Shown here: piece after piece, positions 6,884 to 14,946 of the stretch
How the letters are laid out: every line of letters starts with the position of its first letter
How positions within the stretch are numbered: position 1 is the stretch's first letter
The notes under the pieces: model-generated
Told to the model about the DNA's origin: nothing
Seen by the model: the letters and a program-made list of their open reading frames with translations, nothing else
Databases searched by the model: none
Made by a program: the position numbers and the translations under genes
Source: JAEXNA01 sp050486105
GTDB lineage: Bacteria > Vulcanimicrobiota > Xenobia > Xenobiales > JADMJV01
Assembly (NCBI GenBank): GCA_050486105.1
Contig: JBJHCR010000130.1
Span: 1-15,886 of the forward strand
Reading direction: 5' to 3'
Length of the DNA: 15,886 nucleotides

Positions 6884-7273
6884 CTACTTCCTTCTTTTCA
6901 TGAAGAGCACAAAGGGCAGACAGAACTGTCCCAATATACCACCTATGGCGGAGTTGAGCATCAAGACTTTACCGCGATAGGGAGCCAAGCAGCTCCCGAG
7001 GGCTCCGCCGCAGGCTCCAAAAAAGATCAGAATGCCGGAAACGTTCTCTTCCCATCGAGGGTTGGTGACGGTGAGCCAACCGGCGTTCACCGCGACGATC
7101 ACCAGGATATCCCTCAGCCCACCCCCTGCGGCACCTCCGAGGATACGAAGGAAACTTCCCTGAAGCAGACGGGCACCGAGGGCAGCAAAAAGTCCAGGCA
7201 AGAGGATGAAGAGCCCGGCTGCAATCATAGAGTCGAGAATCAAGGGACAACCGTGTTTGAGTATGACTTCCAT
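6884..7273 (-). CDS. Small four-helix membrane protein, unknown function
   Basis: A 129-residue protein with four predicted membrane segments: about 16-38, 42-65 (Gly-rich, GGAAGGG), 78-96 (FFGACGGALGSC) and 103-124, ending in a basic KRRK tail that should stay in the cytoplasm. The start is supported by a purine-rich GGAAGG seven bases before the ATG at 7273. It lies between the large unrecognised protein upstream and the serine-hydrolase-like gene downstream, with gaps over 150 bp on each side, so an operon link is not evident. I do not recognise the family; the Gly-rich helices would suit tight helix packing or oligomerisation. Confidence 0.7.
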   Translation of the reverse strand: MEVILKHGCPLILDSMIAAGLFILLPGLFAALGARLLQGSFLRILGGAAGGGLRDILVIVAVNAGWLTVTNPRWEENVSGILIFFGACGGALGSCLAPYRGKVLMLNSAIGGILGQFCLPFVLFMKRRK

Positions 7274-7439
7274 GTGGCTTCCTTCCTAACAGACGGCTCT
7301 TGCTCCTGCGTTCTGCTGCGCTGCCCTGCAGAGTCGCGAAGACGTGAAAGGTCCTCACCCCTATCTTTGGTCACTTAGGGCGATTCCTGCGAGCCTCAAG
7401 CCTCGGACAGCTCTGTGGCCTAATCAAGACAAACCAGTC

Positions 7440-9779
7440 TCAGCTTCTGAGTATTTCGATGGCATCCTTCACCCAATCTCTTTCGGAGGCGTCGCTCCAT
7501 TTCGTCCCCAGAATCTTGCCAAATAGGATTTGTGCAATTCGATAAACCCGGAGTTCTTTGCCCCGCTCTAACTCCCAAGCCAATCTCCGAAGCCGGCTGG
7601 GAAGCTCCAAAGGAAAGGGCCAGAGGCACTGGTCGATTCGGCGTTCGAGGGTTGTCCCCACGGATTGTTCCTTAATGTTGAGCACTCTCACCAGGCCATT
7701 GACCACCGAGGCAGCTCGATGGGGTTCGAGAATGGCAAGATCTACCAACAGAGGCAGACGTGAGAAGTCCCCGGGAGGGACCCTGCAAATAGCTCTCTGA
7801 AGGTAATCCGAGGCCTTGTCTCTCTCCCCCAACTCGATAGCGATGCGGGCTAGTTCCCAAAGATGCTCCTTCTCTTCGGGAGCTTCATAGACATGGAACA
7901 CCTTCATCATCTCCATCTTGACCCTCTCGAATCGAGCGACCTGATCCCACTGTTCGGTTCGCTGGGCGAATTGCCAAGCGAGATTTGCATACTCCAGATA
8001 GACCGTCCGACTGCGGAGTTCAGCTAGTCGCGTCTCGGGTGATGGTCCAAGTTCGTAAGCGGGAAGCTCATAGGTCCGATCGTGAGACAGAGGTGGGAAG
8101 GTGGGTCGCCAGCCCTTCCGGCGNNNNNNNNNNCTCATGAGGAGCCATTTATACCATTCCCGCTGAGAATGGCGACGTTCCAGACGCCAAGCTTCAAGCC
8201 TTCTCAGATTCCACTGAGCCATCATCCCATCAGGTACGCTATCTTTGAACTCAGAACTCAAGAACTCAAGGGCTTTTTGTTGGGAAGATTGGCGAGCCTG
8301 GGCCAGAGCAACAATATGCAGCAGCCCTTCCAGATAATCCGGTTGAGAATCGGTCTCCTCAATCCAAACAGGCAAGCCCGAGTTCGTCCTATCCGTTAAG
8401 GAATCTACCTTCAAAAAGGTGGCTAACTTCGATTTTCGACCCCGTGGCCACAGATAGGAGTCAAGATAGAGTTGCTCTGCTAGGACAAAGTTTCCCAGGG
8501 CCTCGCTCCGCCTGGCCAAGGCCAGACAGTAAGCCTGGACAACACTAGGAAACCTGTGCAGGTGCTTCGCGCAGTGGCTGAACTCAAGTACGAGCCTTTC
8601 AAGCTCTTCTAATTCTGTGGTCAGCCCTGGAAAAAGGTCAACAAACTCGCCCTCCAACTTAGAAACACAGCTAAGCTCCTCTTCGTCCATGGGTGCCTCG
8701 GCAAGTTGGGAGAGAAGTTCGATAGCGGCTCCAAATTTTCGCTCTCTCACCAGCAGGCGTGCCCGTAAGAGTTGACCCCTGACCTCATCAGGCACGGAAA
8801 CCACGAGCCTCTCGGCGACTGCCAGGAAAGCCATTTTATCGAGCCTAGACCACACGGCCCGACAAAGGGCAGCAGAATTCTTGGTCAAGAAATCGTCGTT
8901 CTTCCAGAGATGAGGCCTGTTGAAAAACCCTTCTATAAGGAGGTGTAGAGCCCTAGTCCAAAGTTCGCGCTGCTCTTGAGTCACCGACACTTGGGTCCAG
9001 GTGAGATTCCTCTGAACAGGTTGGCTGAAGACAACAACCTTGAATCCCTCCAGTAATGGCTCACTGAGGGGATAAGCAATTCCATCGACCACCACGGAAG
9101 TCGTGCTCATCGGTTCCCACTGGGCGATCATCTGAAAATCCCAATCAGGCTGCGAGCAGAACACTCCTAGCTGCGAAGGTACACTCACTGGTGGGGTATT
9201 CAGCACCATCAGAGTACGAGGAGTGGAAGAACTTCGAGCCAAGGGAAGGCCATTGAGGGTCCAGTCAAAGGATGTCCAGAGCAGATGCTTGGAAAAAAAA
9301 TCCACCACCTGCATGGAATCAGCCTCAATATGTCTGTGACTCAACTCAAGTTGAAGGCCCCCCTCGGTTTCGCTGCCTTCTGTGCGAGATTTGCCTTTCC
9401 GCCAAAGACGTTTCATTCCTTGGGTCTCGATCGCAAAGCTGCCTCTCGGACCCCAAAGGTGTTGCGCAAGAGACAAGAGCGATAACTCTTGGTGCACTCC
9501 TCCCGCCAAAAGGTAGTCCTCTATGTGCTCCAACTGCTCCGCGCGCAAGGAGGTGCTCTCCCGGCGTATGAGCAGTCGCTTCGGCTGTACAAGAAATTCG
9601 ACAGGGCTCTGATGGTCACCGTCGAGCCAGGCGGCTAAGGGGAAAAAGATCTCAAACCAGTGTTCCAGAGAGAACTCCGCCAACTTGCGCAGCGCCTTTT
9701 CTCGGTCTAGGGTAAAGCATCCGGTACTATCATAGGTGCCCTCACGGCCATAGAGACTCAGATGATCTTCAAGGCTCAT
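7440..9779 (-). CDS. Large unrecognised protein, helical-repeat (TPR-like) C-terminal half
   Basis: A 779-residue, Leu/Glu/Arg-rich soluble protein without signal peptide or membrane segments. The N-terminus (HLSLYGREGTYDSTGCFTLD, then ALRKLAEFSLEHW) is followed by a mixed alpha/beta region to about residue 280. From about 285 to the end the protein is a series of amphipathic helices with alternating small and large hydrophobic residues, for example AERLVVSVPDEVRGQLLRAR, AYCLALARRSEALGNFVLAE and ELARIAIELGERDKASDYLQ, typical of TPR-type solenoids. Ten N at 8124-8133 fall at about residues 549-552; the frame is intact on both sides, so the missing sequence is probably 3n+1 bases. There is no Shine-Dalgarno; the ATG follows a pyrimidine tract. 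The N-terminal part could be a degenerate ATPase-like domain, but I see no nucleotide-binding motif. Confidence 0.75.
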   Translation of the reverse strand: MSLEDHLSLYGREGTYDSTGCFTLDREKALRKLAEFSLEHWFEIFFPLAAWLDGDHQSPVEFLVQPKRLLIRRESTSLRAEQLEHIEDYLLAGGVHQELSLLSLAQHLWGPRGSFAIETQGMKRLWRKGKSRTEGSETEGGLQLELSHRHIEADSMQVVDFFSKHLLWTSFDWTLNGLPLARSSSTPRTLMVLNTPPVSVPSQLGVFCSQPDWDFQMIAQWEPMSTTSVVVDGIAYPLSEPLLEGFKVVVFSQPVQRNLTWTQVSVTQEQRELWTRALHLLIEGFFNRPHLWKNDDFLTKNSAALCRAVWSRLDKMAFLAVAERLVVSVPDEVRGQLLRARLLVRERKFGAAIELLSQLAEAPMDEEELSCVSKLEGEFVDLFPGLTTELEELERLVLEFSHCAKHLHRFPSVVQAYCLALARRSEALGNFVLAEQLYLDSYLWPRGRKSKLATFLKVDSLTDRTNSGLPVWIEETDSQPDYLEGLLHIVALAQARQSSQQKALEFLSSEFKDSVPDGMMAQWNLRRLEAWRLERRHSQREWYKWLLMXXXXRRKGWRPTFPPLSHDRTYELPAYELGPSPETRLAELRSRTVYLEYANLAWQFAQRTEQWDQVARFERVKMEMMKVFHVYEAPEEKEHLWELARIAIELGERDKASDYLQRAICRVPPGDFSRLPLLVDLAILEPHRAASVVNGLVRVLNIKEQSVGTTLERRIDQCLWPFPLELPSRLRRLAWELERGKELRVYRIAQILFGKILGTKWSDASERDWVKDAIEILRS
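8124..8133. other. Scaffold gap (10 N) inside a coding sequence
   Basis: Ten N interrupt the large protein gene. The left flank (CAGCCCTTCCGGCG) is GC-rich with a short dyad. The reading frame and amino-acid character continue on both sides. Confidence 0.97.
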
Positions 9780-9886
9780 GGGAGGAGAGGTTCGGCGGCA
9801 TCGAGGCAGCAGTCCTTTTCGACTCAGCGAGCCGCTTTGTTTCTGTCAAGCCCTTGGCGAAAGGGTCGGTGAGCCGGGACCGATGC

Positions 9887-10738
9887 CTACTTTCCCGTGG
9901 CTCCCGGGACGGTCACATAGACGTTGTCTCGACTGCCCAAGTAATCGGCGTAGGAAATGATTTGTTCTAGTTTGTCGGCGGGGACTCTGGGATCGGCAGT
10001 TTTGTCCTCGAGTTTGTTCCACTGGGCCATGTGGTTAGCAACTAAGCGCTGAACGGTTTTACCGTCTTCAGTTCCCCCGCCAGGAAGCTGGGCGATACGG
10101 GCAGCCGCTAAGTCCCCGTGGTCCTGGGCGTAGCCGTTCCAAGGATCTCCACCTTTCCAGGTGTCGTGCAGAACAAGCGCAGTCTTCAGTAAGTCTCGTT
10201 CCTTGGAAGTCACCCCAAAGAAATCTCCCAGATGCTCGGCCATGACCACATTTCGGCAGGTGTGGAGGACCAAGCCTCCGTCATTGATCTCATCAGCAGG
10301 ATGGAAGCGGCCGCTGGAAGAGGACGGAGCTTGAAAAAACTCGGCGGGCGTGGCTTCTAAACCGGCCTTGGCCAGCGCCCTTAGGCTTGGGTCCATGATG
10401 CCTTCGAGAGCGACATCGATCATCGGCTTTACACTGGCCTTCACCCAGGAAGAGGCCGACTCGGCAACCTGCTTTCGATGAACGGACCGTTCGACTCCCT
10501 GGTCTGGTGGCCGAAACTCTAAATCGCCTTTAGTGGCAAGAAAGTCCGACAAGGATTCGATTTGAGCTTTCAATTCGGTCTCGTTTGAAATTCCTGGGGC
10601 CAATTGAACCGAATCCCCGGGAGACCCATTCTTAAGACCGTCGATCTTATGATAACGATTCAGTTCGTTCTTCAGATCAGTCTTGAGCCCTGGAGAAAAA
10701 TAACTGGGATTGCTTCGTGTTTGAGTTGAAATGAGCAT
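9887..10738 (-). CDS. HD-domain metal-dependent phosphohydrolase-like protein
   Basis: A 283-residue cytoplasmic protein. Residues 1-130 are a polar, weakly ordered N-terminal extension with helices (ELKAQIESLSDFLATKG, KPMIDVALEGIM). Residues 145-270 form an HD domain: H159 in GGLVLHTCRN, the H191-D192 pair in ALVLHDTW, H207 in AQDHGD, H236 in VANHMAQ and D265 in SYADYLG, which is the ligand order H...HD...H...H...D of this superfamily. HD proteins hydrolyse phosphoester bonds, often of nucleotides; the substrate is not apparent. The gene is 206 bp downstream of the sce7726-like gene and 107 bp upstream of the large helical-repeat protein gene, all on the minus strand. Expression may be separate, given a candidate terminator at 10782-10799. 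Start at the ATG at 10738, without a strong Shine-Dalgarno. Confidence 0.82.
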   Translation of the reverse strand: MLISTQTRSNPSYFSPGLKTDLKNELNRYHKIDGLKNGSPGDSVQLAPGISNETELKAQIESLSDFLATKGDLEFRPPDQGVERSVHRKQVAESASSWVKASVKPMIDVALEGIMDPSLRALAKAGLEATPAEFFQAPSSSSGRFHPADEINDGGLVLHTCRNVVMAEHLGDFFGVTSKERDLLKTALVLHDTWKGGDPWNGYAQDHGDLAAARIAQLPGGGTEDGKTVQRLVANHMAQWNKLEDKTADPRVPADKLEQIISYADYLGSRDNVYVTVPGATGK

Positions 10739-10781
10739 TGATATTGTCCGTTCTTTTTTTACAGACTATCTCGATGAACTG

Positions 10782-10799
10782 AAAAAACGATGAATCGTT
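10782..10799 (-). terminator. Candidate weak intrinsic terminator after the sce7726-like gene
   Basis: Read on the minus strand, AACGAT-TC-ATCGTT forms a short stem followed by a run of T (six in plus-strand A at 10782-10787). The stem is short and AT-rich, so termination would be inefficient. It lies between two co-oriented genes. Confidence 0.3.
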
Positions 10800-10944
10800 G
10801 GTCGCGGAACAAGGGAATGAGGCCAAGTCCACGAGCTCTCGAAAACAACAGCGAATGCCTCCTAGCAGGAAGATGAACCGACGTTTCCTCGGGAAAAAAT
10901 GATGATGTGAACCTCGAAAAAGCCGGGTCCAGACGAGCCCAACT

Positions 10945-11595
10945 TCAAGCCCGCTTCTTCCTCCGTGAGCGTTGCTTTCGACGAGCCCTCGTTGGACCAG
11001 GAATCTCAGAAAAAACCTGCTCCCGAGAGTCCACTCTCCAGGAAGAGGGCCGAGCTCTGAGGGCAGCCCGGACTTCTGCGGCTAGGTCTTCTAGAGCCAG
11101 GGTCTCCGAGAGGCGATTCCACAGGTCTCGGCGCGGCTTAGAGCGCACGCCACGAGCAAAACCTCGCCGTTCCAGGATTCCCAAGGCTTCATCCCGCCAC
11201 AGCAACTGGGCCAGAGCCAGAGACTGCCGATGAGGGTTGAGGCGGGCCTCCCGGAAGGGCTCGATAAGCACCTCTCCGCCGAGGGTGGTGGCCAGTAAGA
11301 CCCCGCACCAATTGGGGATCTCTCCCAACACCTTGGTCAAATGGTTCACCCCAATGACCACAGAAATCTGATCGAATACCGCTCGATAGTCCTCCAGTTG
11401 GCGGGACAATCGAGATAAGGTGTCCACTCGACTCTTGATCTCAAAACCGTGCATCCCCTCGCCCACCAGCGCCACATCCACCCGGGAACGACCCCGAACC
11501 ACCTCGATCTCTTCCACCATCAGAGTGTCTGGTTGATCGGTGCACAGGTCTCCTAAATAAGTGAATAAGGCTCGTCTTATCTCAGGGTCTCGCAC
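10945..11595 (-). CDS. sce7726 family protein (PD-(D/E)XK nuclease-like)
   Basis: A 216-residue protein matching the sce7726 family pattern: an N-terminal RDPEIRRALF, then VEEIEVVRGRSRVDVALV and HGFEIKSRVDTLSRLSRQL, followed by a YRAVFDQISVVIG strand. D40, E52 and K54 (D...ExK) are placed like the metal-binding core of PD-(D/E)XK nucleases, with E28-E31 and Q66 as further candidates. The C-terminus is strongly basic (TRARRKQRSRRKKRA), suggesting nucleic-acid contact. The start is the GTG at 11595. An AGGAGG lies about 20 nt upstream, overlapping the stop of the preceding small ORF, which is farther than usual, and no better start codon exists between them. The function of the family is not established; nuclease activity is inferred. 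Confidence 0.82.
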   Translation of the reverse strand: MRDPEIRRALFTYLGDLCTDQPDTLMVEEIEVVRGRSRVDVALVGEGMHGFEIKSRVDTLSRLSRQLEDYRAVFDQISVVIGVNHLTKVLGEIPNWCGVLLATTLGGEVLIEPFREARLNPHRQSLALAQLLWRDEALGILERRGFARGVRSKPRRDLWNRLSETLALEDLAAEVRAALRARPSSWRVDSREQVFSEIPGPTRARRKQRSRRKKRA

Positions 11596-11619
11596 CCGAA
11601 GTCGATTCCGGTTCGCCTC

Positions 11620-11826
11620 CTAGGATCCTCGCGAGAAAAGTCGGGAGCGAATCATCTCGGCTTGTTCTTCGGGACTTTCCAGACCCGAAGAGCTACTCGT
11701 GACTAAAACCCCAATCAAGCCTTTGGGTCCTTCGGGAATTTCCACGGATTCAAGCCAGGTCGCTGCGTCAGAGAGGTACAGTAATCCCCGACAAAGCGAA
11801 TCCCGGTCGGGGGGAGCCGACTTCAA
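11620..11826 (-). CDS. Small protein encoded just upstream of the sce7726-like gene
   Basis: A 68-residue ORF (KSAPPDRDSLCRGLLYLSDA, then EIPEGPKGLIGVLVTSSSSG, then EEQAEMIRSRLF) ending 24 bp before the sce7726-like start, same strand. Composition is protein-like: an amphipathic N-terminal helix, a beta strand and a charged C-terminal helix. The listed start is TTG at 11826; the frame stays open about 14 codons upstream, and a CTG preceded by GGGAG is an alternative, so the N-terminus is uncertain. The AGGAGG at its 3' end could serve the downstream gene, suggesting coupled expression. I do not recognise a family. Confidence 0.5.
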   Translation of the reverse strand: MKSAPPDRDSLCRGLLYLSDAATWLESVEIPEGPKGLIGVLVTSSSSGLESPEEQAEMIRSRLFSRGS

Positions 11827-12039
11827 AAGGGATTCTCGCAGCTTTACTCCCGTGAGGCTGAAACCTTAATTCTCTTGCGAAAGCTGACCCACACTCGAGC
11901 TTTCGTGCAAAAACCGGCCCATAGAAGAGAGCTTCGCGTGCAAAGAGAGCTCACCTGGATCAATCCAACCGTCCGAGGCTCGGATTCTGGTGCGATACGG
12001 AACCGTTTGAATGGAAGAGCATCTCGCCGGCACAGCTCA

Positions 12040-12237
12040 TCACCCTTGAATCGTGGCTAGCAGACCCTGGGCCTTGAGAACCGTGGCCTGAGCTCGGCCT
12101 GGCATTCTGCTCTTGAGACAGAGATTACCTGCATCTCCGGTACGACAAACCAGAGGAAACCATTTTCTGTGCTCGACCCCCTCGGGAGGCTCAGTCGAAG
12201 AACTCTTTGAGCCCAGCCTACGAAACAATGACCCCAT
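12040..12237 (-). CDS. Possible small protein of unknown function
   Basis: A 65-residue reading from the ATG at 12237: GSLFRRLGSKSSSTEPPEG, then HRKWFPLVCRTGDAGNLCLK, then a C-terminal RAQATVLKAQGLLATIQG that looks helical. The frame continues upstream to a TTG at 12294. No Shine-Dalgarno precedes either start. It sits divergently to the four-helix membrane protein gene in an otherwise empty 548-bp interval (11827-12374), where nothing else is recognisable. The reading could be spurious. Confidence 0.33.
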   Translation of the reverse strand: MGSLFRRLGSKSSSTEPPEGVEHRKWFPLVCRTGDAGNLCLKSRMPGRAQATVLKAQGLLATIQG

Positions 12238-12374
12238 ACGCCGCGCGTTTCGCTTAACTAGAGGGAAATCCCTGGTGACCACTGAGGAGAACAACCTCGA
12301 AAGATCAGGTTTAGGGCGGGCCCAAGCAACTCTCCTAGAAAGGCTCCAAACCCACTCAGCTCGAAGTCCGGTTC

Positions 12375-12779
12375 ATGCTCTCTCCGCTGTTGAATCTTCC
12401 GCGAAAAACCTTGCTCCTCATCGACGGAGTGGGAGCCATCACCAGCGCCGTCTTTCTTGGGCTGGTGTTGCCTGCTATTCAAGACCATATCGGCATGCCC
12501 GTCGCCACCTTGCGTTTCTTAGCAGCCATAGCGGTGATTTTTGCCGTCTATTCCTTGAGCTGCTACCGGTTCACCAGCCCCGAAAACCCCATCTGGCTGA
12601 AGACCATCGCCCATCTCAACCTGTGCTACTGTGTGTTGACCTTCCTTTTGGTGCTCGCCCACCGAAATGAACTCACCGTTCTGGGTTGGCTATACTTTCT
12701 GGGAGAGATGATCATCGTCTTGGGCTTGGTTTGGTTGGAAAAAAAACACTGCTCACCAAGGACCAATCAAGAAGGCTAG
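12375..12779 (+). CDS. Four-helix inner-membrane protein, unknown function
   Basis: A 134-residue membrane protein with four predicted helices at about 13-35 (LLLIDGVGAITSAVFLGLVL), 44-66, 75-96 (LNLCYCVLTFLLVLAH) and 101-121 (LYFLGEMIIVLGLVWLE). It has acidic residues inside or at the edge of helices (D17, E110), and the overall pattern resembles small uncharacterised membrane proteins found in several bacterial phyla. It precedes the FecR-domain gene by 26 bp on the same strand, so the two are probably co-transcribed. The start ATG lacks a strong Shine-Dalgarno. No function is assigned. Confidence 0.75.
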   Translation: MLSPLLNLPRKTLLLIDGVGAITSAVFLGLVLPAIQDHIGMPVATLRFLAAIAVIFAVYSLSCYRFTSPENPIWLKTIAHLNLCYCVLTFLLVLAHRNELTVLGWLYFLGEMIIVLGLVWLEKKHCSPRTNQEG

Positions 12780-12805
12780 GGAAGTCCCCTTTGAGGGGGT
12801 CCACC

Positions 12806-13564
12806 GTGCGTTCTACCACACTCCAGTTCACCATCCTTTCGGTACTCCTTATGTTCCTTTTGTTGCATCCTTGTTGGGGCGAGCCTTCGCTGCTTCACCT
12901 AAGGCCGGTGGACTTGGATGGTCACCCGGGTACGATTTGGAAGCTCGCCCCTGGAGACCTGGAGTACTTTCAGGTGGAACACGGGAGCACCGCAGAGGTG
13001 GGCTCTCAGCTGATGACCGACGAGTTTCACGCTGCCGCTCTCGACTTCCCCGGGGAGACGAGAGTTGCTCTCGGTCCAGAGTCTTTGATGGAGTACCTCG
13101 GCCAGGATGGCGATGAGATCCAAGTGCGACTCAGGCGGGGTACTCTGCGATTCCGCTGCCCGGAGCAGAGGTATATCAAAATTGTCAGCAACGATCTCAG
13201 CGCCCTAGCTTCGGGAGCCGAGGCCGAAGTGACCGTCCATGACGAGGGGTATGTTCACATCCATTGCGAGTCAGGGACGGTGATCGTGGCCGTGCCAGGG
13301 GGAGAGTTGTACCGGGTTCGGGAGGGGCAAACTTTAACCTATGAACCCCCTTCGGAGTTGCCGGCACAGGCTTCTAGCGATCAACCTCACTCGTCCGAGC
13401 CCATCCCTTTGCAAACCGACGCCCCAGGGTCTGCCACGATGCTTGACCCGGGGCTGTGGATGTTGAACTCTGGCCGACGCGCCGGCCGGCGCCATTCCAG
13501 GGGAATGGATGTCTCTGAAGTACAAAGGCTGATCCGTTTGATTCGGACCGGACGTCGCAACTAG
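12806..13564 (+). CDS. Exported FecR-domain protein
   Basis: A 252-residue protein from the GTG at 12806, which is preceded by GAGGGGG with six-base spacing and begins a clear signal peptide (about residues 1-25, ending HPCWG). An upstream ATG at 12686 lies in the previous gene and would bury the signal sequence, so I reject it. Residues 40-180 follow the FecR pattern: VEHGSTAEVGSQLMTDEFHA, then TRVALGPESLMEY, then IQVRLRRGTLRF, then a GAEAEVTVHDEGYVHIHCES segment and a VREGQTLTYEP terminal strand. The C-terminal third is low-complexity, Ser/Pro-rich, then basic (SGRRAGRRHSRG). There is no sigma factor gene nearby, so this is more likely one of the secreted FecR-domain proteins than an anti-sigma regulator. 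Confidence 0.78.
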   Translation: MRSTTLQFTILSVLLMFLLLHPCWGEPSLLHLRPVDLDGHPGTIWKLAPGDLEYFQVEHGSTAEVGSQLMTDEFHAAALDFPGETRVALGPESLMEYLGQDGDEIQVRLRRGTLRFRCPEQRYIKIVSNDLSALASGAEAEVTVHDEGYVHIHCESGTVIVAVPGGELYRVREGQTLTYEPPSELPAQASSDQPHSSEPIPLQTDAPGSATMLDPGLWMLNSGRRAGRRHSRGMDVSEVQRLIRLIRTGRRN

Positions 13565-13637
13565 GCCCTGACTATCACCAGCGAGGTGGTGCTGTAGCTA
13601 GGGGTTCCGGACTTCGTAACACCTACGGCTTGAGGAA

Positions 13638-13654
13638 CGCCGGTCGACCCGGCG
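13638..13654. repeat. Hairpin between convergent genes
   Basis: CGCCGG and CCGGCG flank a TCGAC loop in the 208-bp interval between the convergent FecR-domain and TRIC genes. The location suits a bidirectional terminator, but no T-tract follows on either strand. Nothing else is recognisable in the interval. Confidence 0.35.
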
Positions 13655-13772
13655 CCCCTCGGAAAACCCCAAGCCTGCGCAATTCCGGGTGCAGACCTCG
13701 ATTCTTGAACCTGGGCAAGGCTCCGATTCCTTGGAGAATGAGTATGAAAAGCAACGGTCTGATCTTGCGCCG

Positions 13773-14387
13773 TCACTTGACGGATCGTGGCCGGTACCTG
13801 GGCAAGCGCCAGCCAAGGCTGAGCCCCCCGCTGCGAACCCCGAAGGCGACGAGAGTTGCCGCCCCCGCAGTGAAAGGTAAGGGCACCCCTTGTCCTTGCG
13901 CAACCACAAAGACCAGAGCTCCGGTCATGGCGGCCGTGATATACAGTTCCTCTCTCATGAGAACCGAGGGTTCCGAAGACAGGACGTCACGAAGGATCCC
14001 CCCCACCGTTCCGGTCATCACTCCCATAATCACCGCGACCTCGGCGGAATCCGTAACCTGCAAACTTCGGTAAGCTCCAAAAACCCCATAACAGGAAAGC
14101 GCGAAGGCATCCAGCCACAGCAAGGTTCGAAACCGAGACTCCAGAAGGTGGGCGGTGAAATAGACCGCCACCGCGGTTAAGAGGCACACGCTGAGATAAA
14201 AGGGTTGTTCCACCCAAAAAACCGGCACTCCCAGGATCACGTCTCGCAGGGTCCCACCTCCCACCCCGGTCACGATTCCCAGAAACACGAAGGCGACAAT
14301 GTCTCCCTGTTTCCGCGAAGCTGCCAAAGCTCCGGTGGCGGCAAACATCGCCACACCGAAATAGTCTAAGAGTTGAATGACACTCAT
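13773..14387 (-). CDS. TRIC/UPF0126 family cation channel
   Basis: A 204-residue membrane protein with the internal duplication of prokaryotic trimeric intracellular cation (TRIC) channels. Each half carries the glycine-rich signature: GVGGGTLRDVILG at 41-53 and GTVGGILRDVLSSEPSVL at 126-143. Around these lie about seven hydrophobic segments. Members form homotrimeric monovalent cation channels in the inner membrane; E. coli YicG and YadS are relatives. Length is typical. The ATG overlaps the stop of the VOC-family gene as ATGA (14384-14387), so the two are translationally coupled, though no functional link is obvious. The gene converges on the FecR-domain gene. Confidence 0.93.
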   Translation of the reverse strand: MSVIQLLDYFGVAMFAATGALAASRKQGDIVAFVFLGIVTGVGGGTLRDVILGVPVFWVEQPFYLSVCLLTAVAVYFTAHLLESRFRTLLWLDAFALSCYGVFGAYRSLQVTDSAEVAVIMGVMTGTVGGILRDVLSSEPSVLMREELYITAAMTGALVFVVAQGQGVPLPFTAGAATLVAFGVRSGGLSLGWRLPRYRPRSVK

Positions 14388-14875
14388 CGAAGAGCCAGAG
14401 TCAGAAGAGCTTGGAGGTCTAAAGATTCGGTCACCATGGCGATCTCACCGTCGGCATTTCGTGGCCAGTCTTCTGGGGGGCGATCCCAGTACAACTCCAA
14501 GCCGTTGTGATCGGGATCGCGAAAGTAGACGGCTTGGCTGACTCCGTGGTCTGAAGCCCCTTCGAGTTCACAACCGCTCTCGAGCACATTCTTGACCACC
14601 GAGGCCAGCGCTTCTCTGGTGGGATAAAGAAGAGCAAAGTGATACAGGCCGGTGGCATACTTTGGAGGCGGAGAAGCACCTTCCGATTCCCAGGTGTTCA
14701 AGCCCAGATGGTGGTGATAGCCACCGTAGGAAAGAAAAGCAGCTTGATCCCCATATCGGGAGGTCAACTGCAGTCCCAGCACATCGCGATAAAACGCAAT
14801 GGAGCGCTCTAGATGAGAAACCTTCAGGTGAACGTGGCCCAAACGGGCCCCTTTGGTAGCTTGAGCAAGTTTCAT
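14384..14875 (-). CDS. VOC family protein (catechol-2,3-dioxygenase-like)
   Basis: A 163-residue vicinal-oxygen-chelate protein: LGHVHLKVSHLERSIAFYRD at 12-31, YGGYHHHLGLNTW around 50-62, GLYHFALLYP at 76-85 and YFRDPDHNGLELYWDRP at 117-133. The likely metal ligands are H14, H79 and E127, the usual His-His-Glu set of extradiol dioxygenase-like members with two beta-alpha-beta-beta-beta modules. The start is the ATG at 14875, which has AAGGGG seven bases upstream; the TTG two codons earlier is too close to it. It is the first gene of a two-gene unit with the TRIC channel. Ring cleavage of a catechol is possible, but the substrate is not determined by the sequence. Confidence 0.9.
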   Translation of the reverse strand: MKLAQATKGARLGHVHLKVSHLERSIAFYRDVLGLQLTSRYGDQAAFLSYGGYHHHLGLNTWESEGASPPPKYATGLYHFALLYPTREALASVVKNVLESGCELEGASDHGVSQAVYFRDPDHNGLELYWDRPPEDWPRNADGEIAMVTESLDLQALLTLALR

Positions 14876-14946
14876 AGACAATCCCCTTCTCTTGAAATTC
14901 TACATTATTCACAAATTTAGTACTAGACAGGCTTCACAGGACACAA

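Noticed and set aside
10907..11233. 108-codon plus-strand ORF antisense to the sce7726-like gene
   Set aside because: An Arg/Ser-rich shadow of the basic C-terminus on the opposite strand.
11879..11904. GAAAGCT/AGCTTTC inverted repeat with a 12-base loop
   Set aside because: Short arms, no T-tract and no clear link to a gene; kept only as a note.
12113..12670. 185-codon plus-strand ORF
   Set aside because: It is a shadow of the four-helix membrane protein gene and the upstream spacer; composition is not protein-like.
12686..12805. Longer start for the FecR-domain protein
   Set aside because: It lies in the 3' end of the preceding membrane protein gene in another frame and hides the signal sequence; the GTG at 12806 has a good ribosome-binding site.
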